This document shows positions 62,522 through 64,000 of a stretch of DNA of 64,000 nt, in pieces (position 1 is the first letter of the stretch; each line of letters starts with the position of its first letter). The stretch spans positions 4,128,394 to 4,192,393 of the forward strand of contig CP036432.1 in NCBI GenBank assembly GCA_007753675.1, read 5' to 3'. The notes under the pieces were generated by a model. The model made no database searches, was not told the origin of the DNA, and was given only the letters and a program-made list of their open reading frames with translations. The stretch is from Stieleria magnilauensis. Its GTDB lineage: Bacteria; Planctomycetota; Planctomycetia; Pirellulales; Pirellulaceae. Made by a program: the position numbers and the translations under genes.

Positions 62522-64000
62522 TCGTTTCTGAGGATCCACCAGATCCGGCTGAGCGCCGATTCTCGGCTCCTGGATTCTTCTTTCAACCGGTTTGCCGCCG
62601 CGGTGATTTCCGGCGTGACACGGTTGCGACCGGACAGGTAGACCAAGTGCTGGACTTGCAACTCGAAATCGTCGATCGAACGCAACCACGAAACCGGCAA
62701 CGCGGCTTCGTCACCGGGAAAGTCGACGCTCAATTGTTGCAAGAAACTCGACGCATTTTCCGCATCGACCTCGGCAAGCGATTTGGGCGATCGCCGAGGA
62801 CCATCGATCGGTTGAGCCAGGATGGCGCCCTGGTCGTCCGGGCTGAATTGCCCCCCGACACGACGCATGGCAACTTCGACACGCTGATCCAATGAAGAGG
62901 TCGGAGTTTGAATCGCAGCCGCGAAGGCTTGAACCAACTCCAACGCTTCCTTTCGCTCCTGCTCGGATGACGTCAACATCGCATCGCCTTGCAGAACATT
63001 GGGTACGCTGCGGTGGGCCATCGGGGACGCGATGATCAGCGCCAACGTTCTGGCGACATCGAAGTCATTGGCCTTCAAGTCGTCGGCGAGTTGCCTGTGC
63101 AAGCGATCCAGGTTTCCATCGACCGGAGGCGCGAAGGCGTCCACGGGAGACGGTTTCAGGGGGCGGCCGTGAACCAATTGCCAAAGCGAGTCCACCAAGC
63201 TGTCGGCCAGCACGTCGCTGCCGACGAGCGTCTTGGTCCAGGTTTGGAAGTCTTCCATTTGCTCGGTCGACTGCAACAGGTACTTGCTGACCTTCGGAAC
63301 CGCCATGCGTTGACGCCCATCTAACAGTTCATAAAACGTCGGCTTGAGCGTCGCCGGTTGCGCGGCCACGACCCAACGATTGTCCTGTCGACGAACGACG
63401 TTGCGGACCAGGGCGACGAACGACCAATAATCATCTTGGGTCCCCGAACGACCGATGTGCGAATCATGGCATCGAACACAACGCATGTCGGCGTTGATGG
63501 AGATGCTGGCCAGGTGCGTGGCGATCCCTTCACTGCCACGACGCCCGATCGCTTGATACCACTGTCCGGATTGCTGATTGGACCCGTCGATCAACGAGAC
63601 CAGGGTGACGTCCAGCTTGGCTTTGCCGCTGACACTCTTGGATAACTCGTTGACCAGCCCGGCGTTCTCGGGGCGATCCATGACCGCGACACCATTGCCA
63701 GTGGTCAATGCGAGCCAGCGTTTAGAAATCTGTTCCGCGTTGGAGGCCTCGGCCAACAGATCACGGAGCTGTTGCGGATCGCGCAACGCTTGTTCGGAAA
63801 GCTTGATTCCCAATCGGGCATTCAAGCGGGCGGCGATTTCCGCCGGCGCGGCATCAGGCGTCGGCTGGATCCCAAGCGTCTGCCAGTAATCGCGGACCGT
63901 CGCAGCGGTTTCCGCCGCGACCCGGGTCACCGCTTGTGACTCCCCCGTAGACGGCGCTGGCGAGACCGAATCGGGAGCGGCCTCAGGCGACGGATCGGTG
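62518..64000 (-). CDS. DUF1549/DUF1553-like exported protein, 5' part missing
   Basis: The frame is open to the right edge, so the N-terminus is outside the window; an internal GTG at 63930 is not the start. 'INADMRCVRCHDSHIGRSGTQDDYWSFVALVRNVV' resembles the CxxCH segment of DUF1549 proteins, and the following 'TFYELLDGRQRMAVPKVSKYLL' and 'DSLWQLVHGRPLKPSPVD' fit the planctomycete DUF1549/DUF1553 group only loosely. It is probably an exported haem-binding or cytochrome-like protein. The stop TAG (62518-62520) is contributed by palindromic element copy 3. Confidence 0.72.
   Translation of the reverse strand, partial: TDPSPEAAPDSVSPAPSTGESQAVTRVAAETAATVRDYWQTLGIQPTPDAAPAEIAARLNARLGIKLSEQALRDPQQLRDLLAEASNAEQISKRWLALTTGNGVAVMDRPENAGLVNELSKSVSGKAKLDVTLVSLIDGSNQQSGQWYQAIGRRGSEGIATHLASISINADMRCVRCHDSHIGRSGTQDDYWSFVALVRNVVRRQDNRWVVAAQPATLKPTFYELLDGRQRMAVPKVSKYLLQSTEQMEDFQTWTKTLVGSDVLADSLVDSLWQLVHGRPLKPSPVDAFAPPVDGNLDRLHRQLADDLKANDFDVARTLALIIASPMAHRSVPNVLQGDAMLTSSEQERKEALELVQAFAAAIQTPTSSLDQRVEVAMRRVGGQFSPDDQGAILAQPIDGPRRSPKSLAEVDAENASSFLQQLSVDFPGDEAALPVSWLRSIDDFELQVQHLVYLSGRNRVTPEITAAANRLKEESRSRESALSRIWWILRNE

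Overview
The window looks like a chromosome segment of a planctomycete, most likely Pirellulaceae (Rhodopirellula/Rubripirellula/Stieleria-like). The case rests on gene content: a DUF1559 protein, a secreted Cys-type sulfatase, a Ser/Thr kinase fused to a formylglycine-generating-enzyme-like domain, a DUF1592-type cytochrome gene followed by a DUF1552 gene, a DUF1549-like protein with CxxCH, two ECF-like sigma factors, an Uma2 nuclease, and many short GC-rich interspersed repeats. This assignment is by gene content only. No rRNA or tRNA gene was recognised.

Layout. 1-7.8 kb: 3' part of a DUF1559 gene, an IS4-family element, a long palindromic repeat with a 9-copy tandem array, a sulfatase, an IS1182-family element and a secreted LamG-like protein. 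8.2-16 kb: two sigma factors, a large kinase/LamG/FGE protein, an SUI1/YciH-like factor, an FHA protein, a secreted nucleoside hydrolase and a membrane protein. 16.4-33.5 kb: the accessory heart of the window (next paragraph). 33.7-46 kb: DUF2207-like membrane protein, Uma2 nuclease, an ArsB/NhaD-type transporter, a methyltransferase overlapping a TerB-like gene, fliW, csrA, an ACT-domain protein, an NHL-type propeller protein, a thioesterase and an IS50-like IS4 element. 46-60 kb: DUF1592/DUF1552 pair, a TonB-dependent receptor, then a signalling cluster (YfiR-like, histidine kinase, response regulator, hybrid kinase) and a secreted six-hairpin-like protein. 60.6-64 kb: miaA, a GNAT acetyltransferase and a DUF1549-like gene, punctuated by two more copies of the palindromic element.

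The 16.4-33.5 kb region carries three RHS-type polymorphic-toxin tips, each made of the last ~110 residues of the RHS core joined to a different C-terminal domain and followed within about 20 bp by a small candidate immunity gene. Tip 1 sits on a somewhat longer RHS remnant. Tips 2 and 3 are orphan tips whose RHS homology begins at exactly the same codon. Each orphan tip is preceded by a duplicated ~4.6 kb module: a ~600 bp non-coding repeat, a conserved palindrome, a primase-helicase-like AAA+ protein, a tyrosine recombinase and a conserved hairpin tail. Two further copies of the non-coding repeat, without the genes, follow. I read this as a recombinase-linked cassette system for moving or swapping RHS toxin tips; that reading is inference, while the duplicated architecture is seen directly.

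Four insertion sequences can be delimited to the base from inverted ends and target duplications. At least three of them sit inside interspersed intergenic repeats of which uninterrupted copies exist elsewhere in the window.
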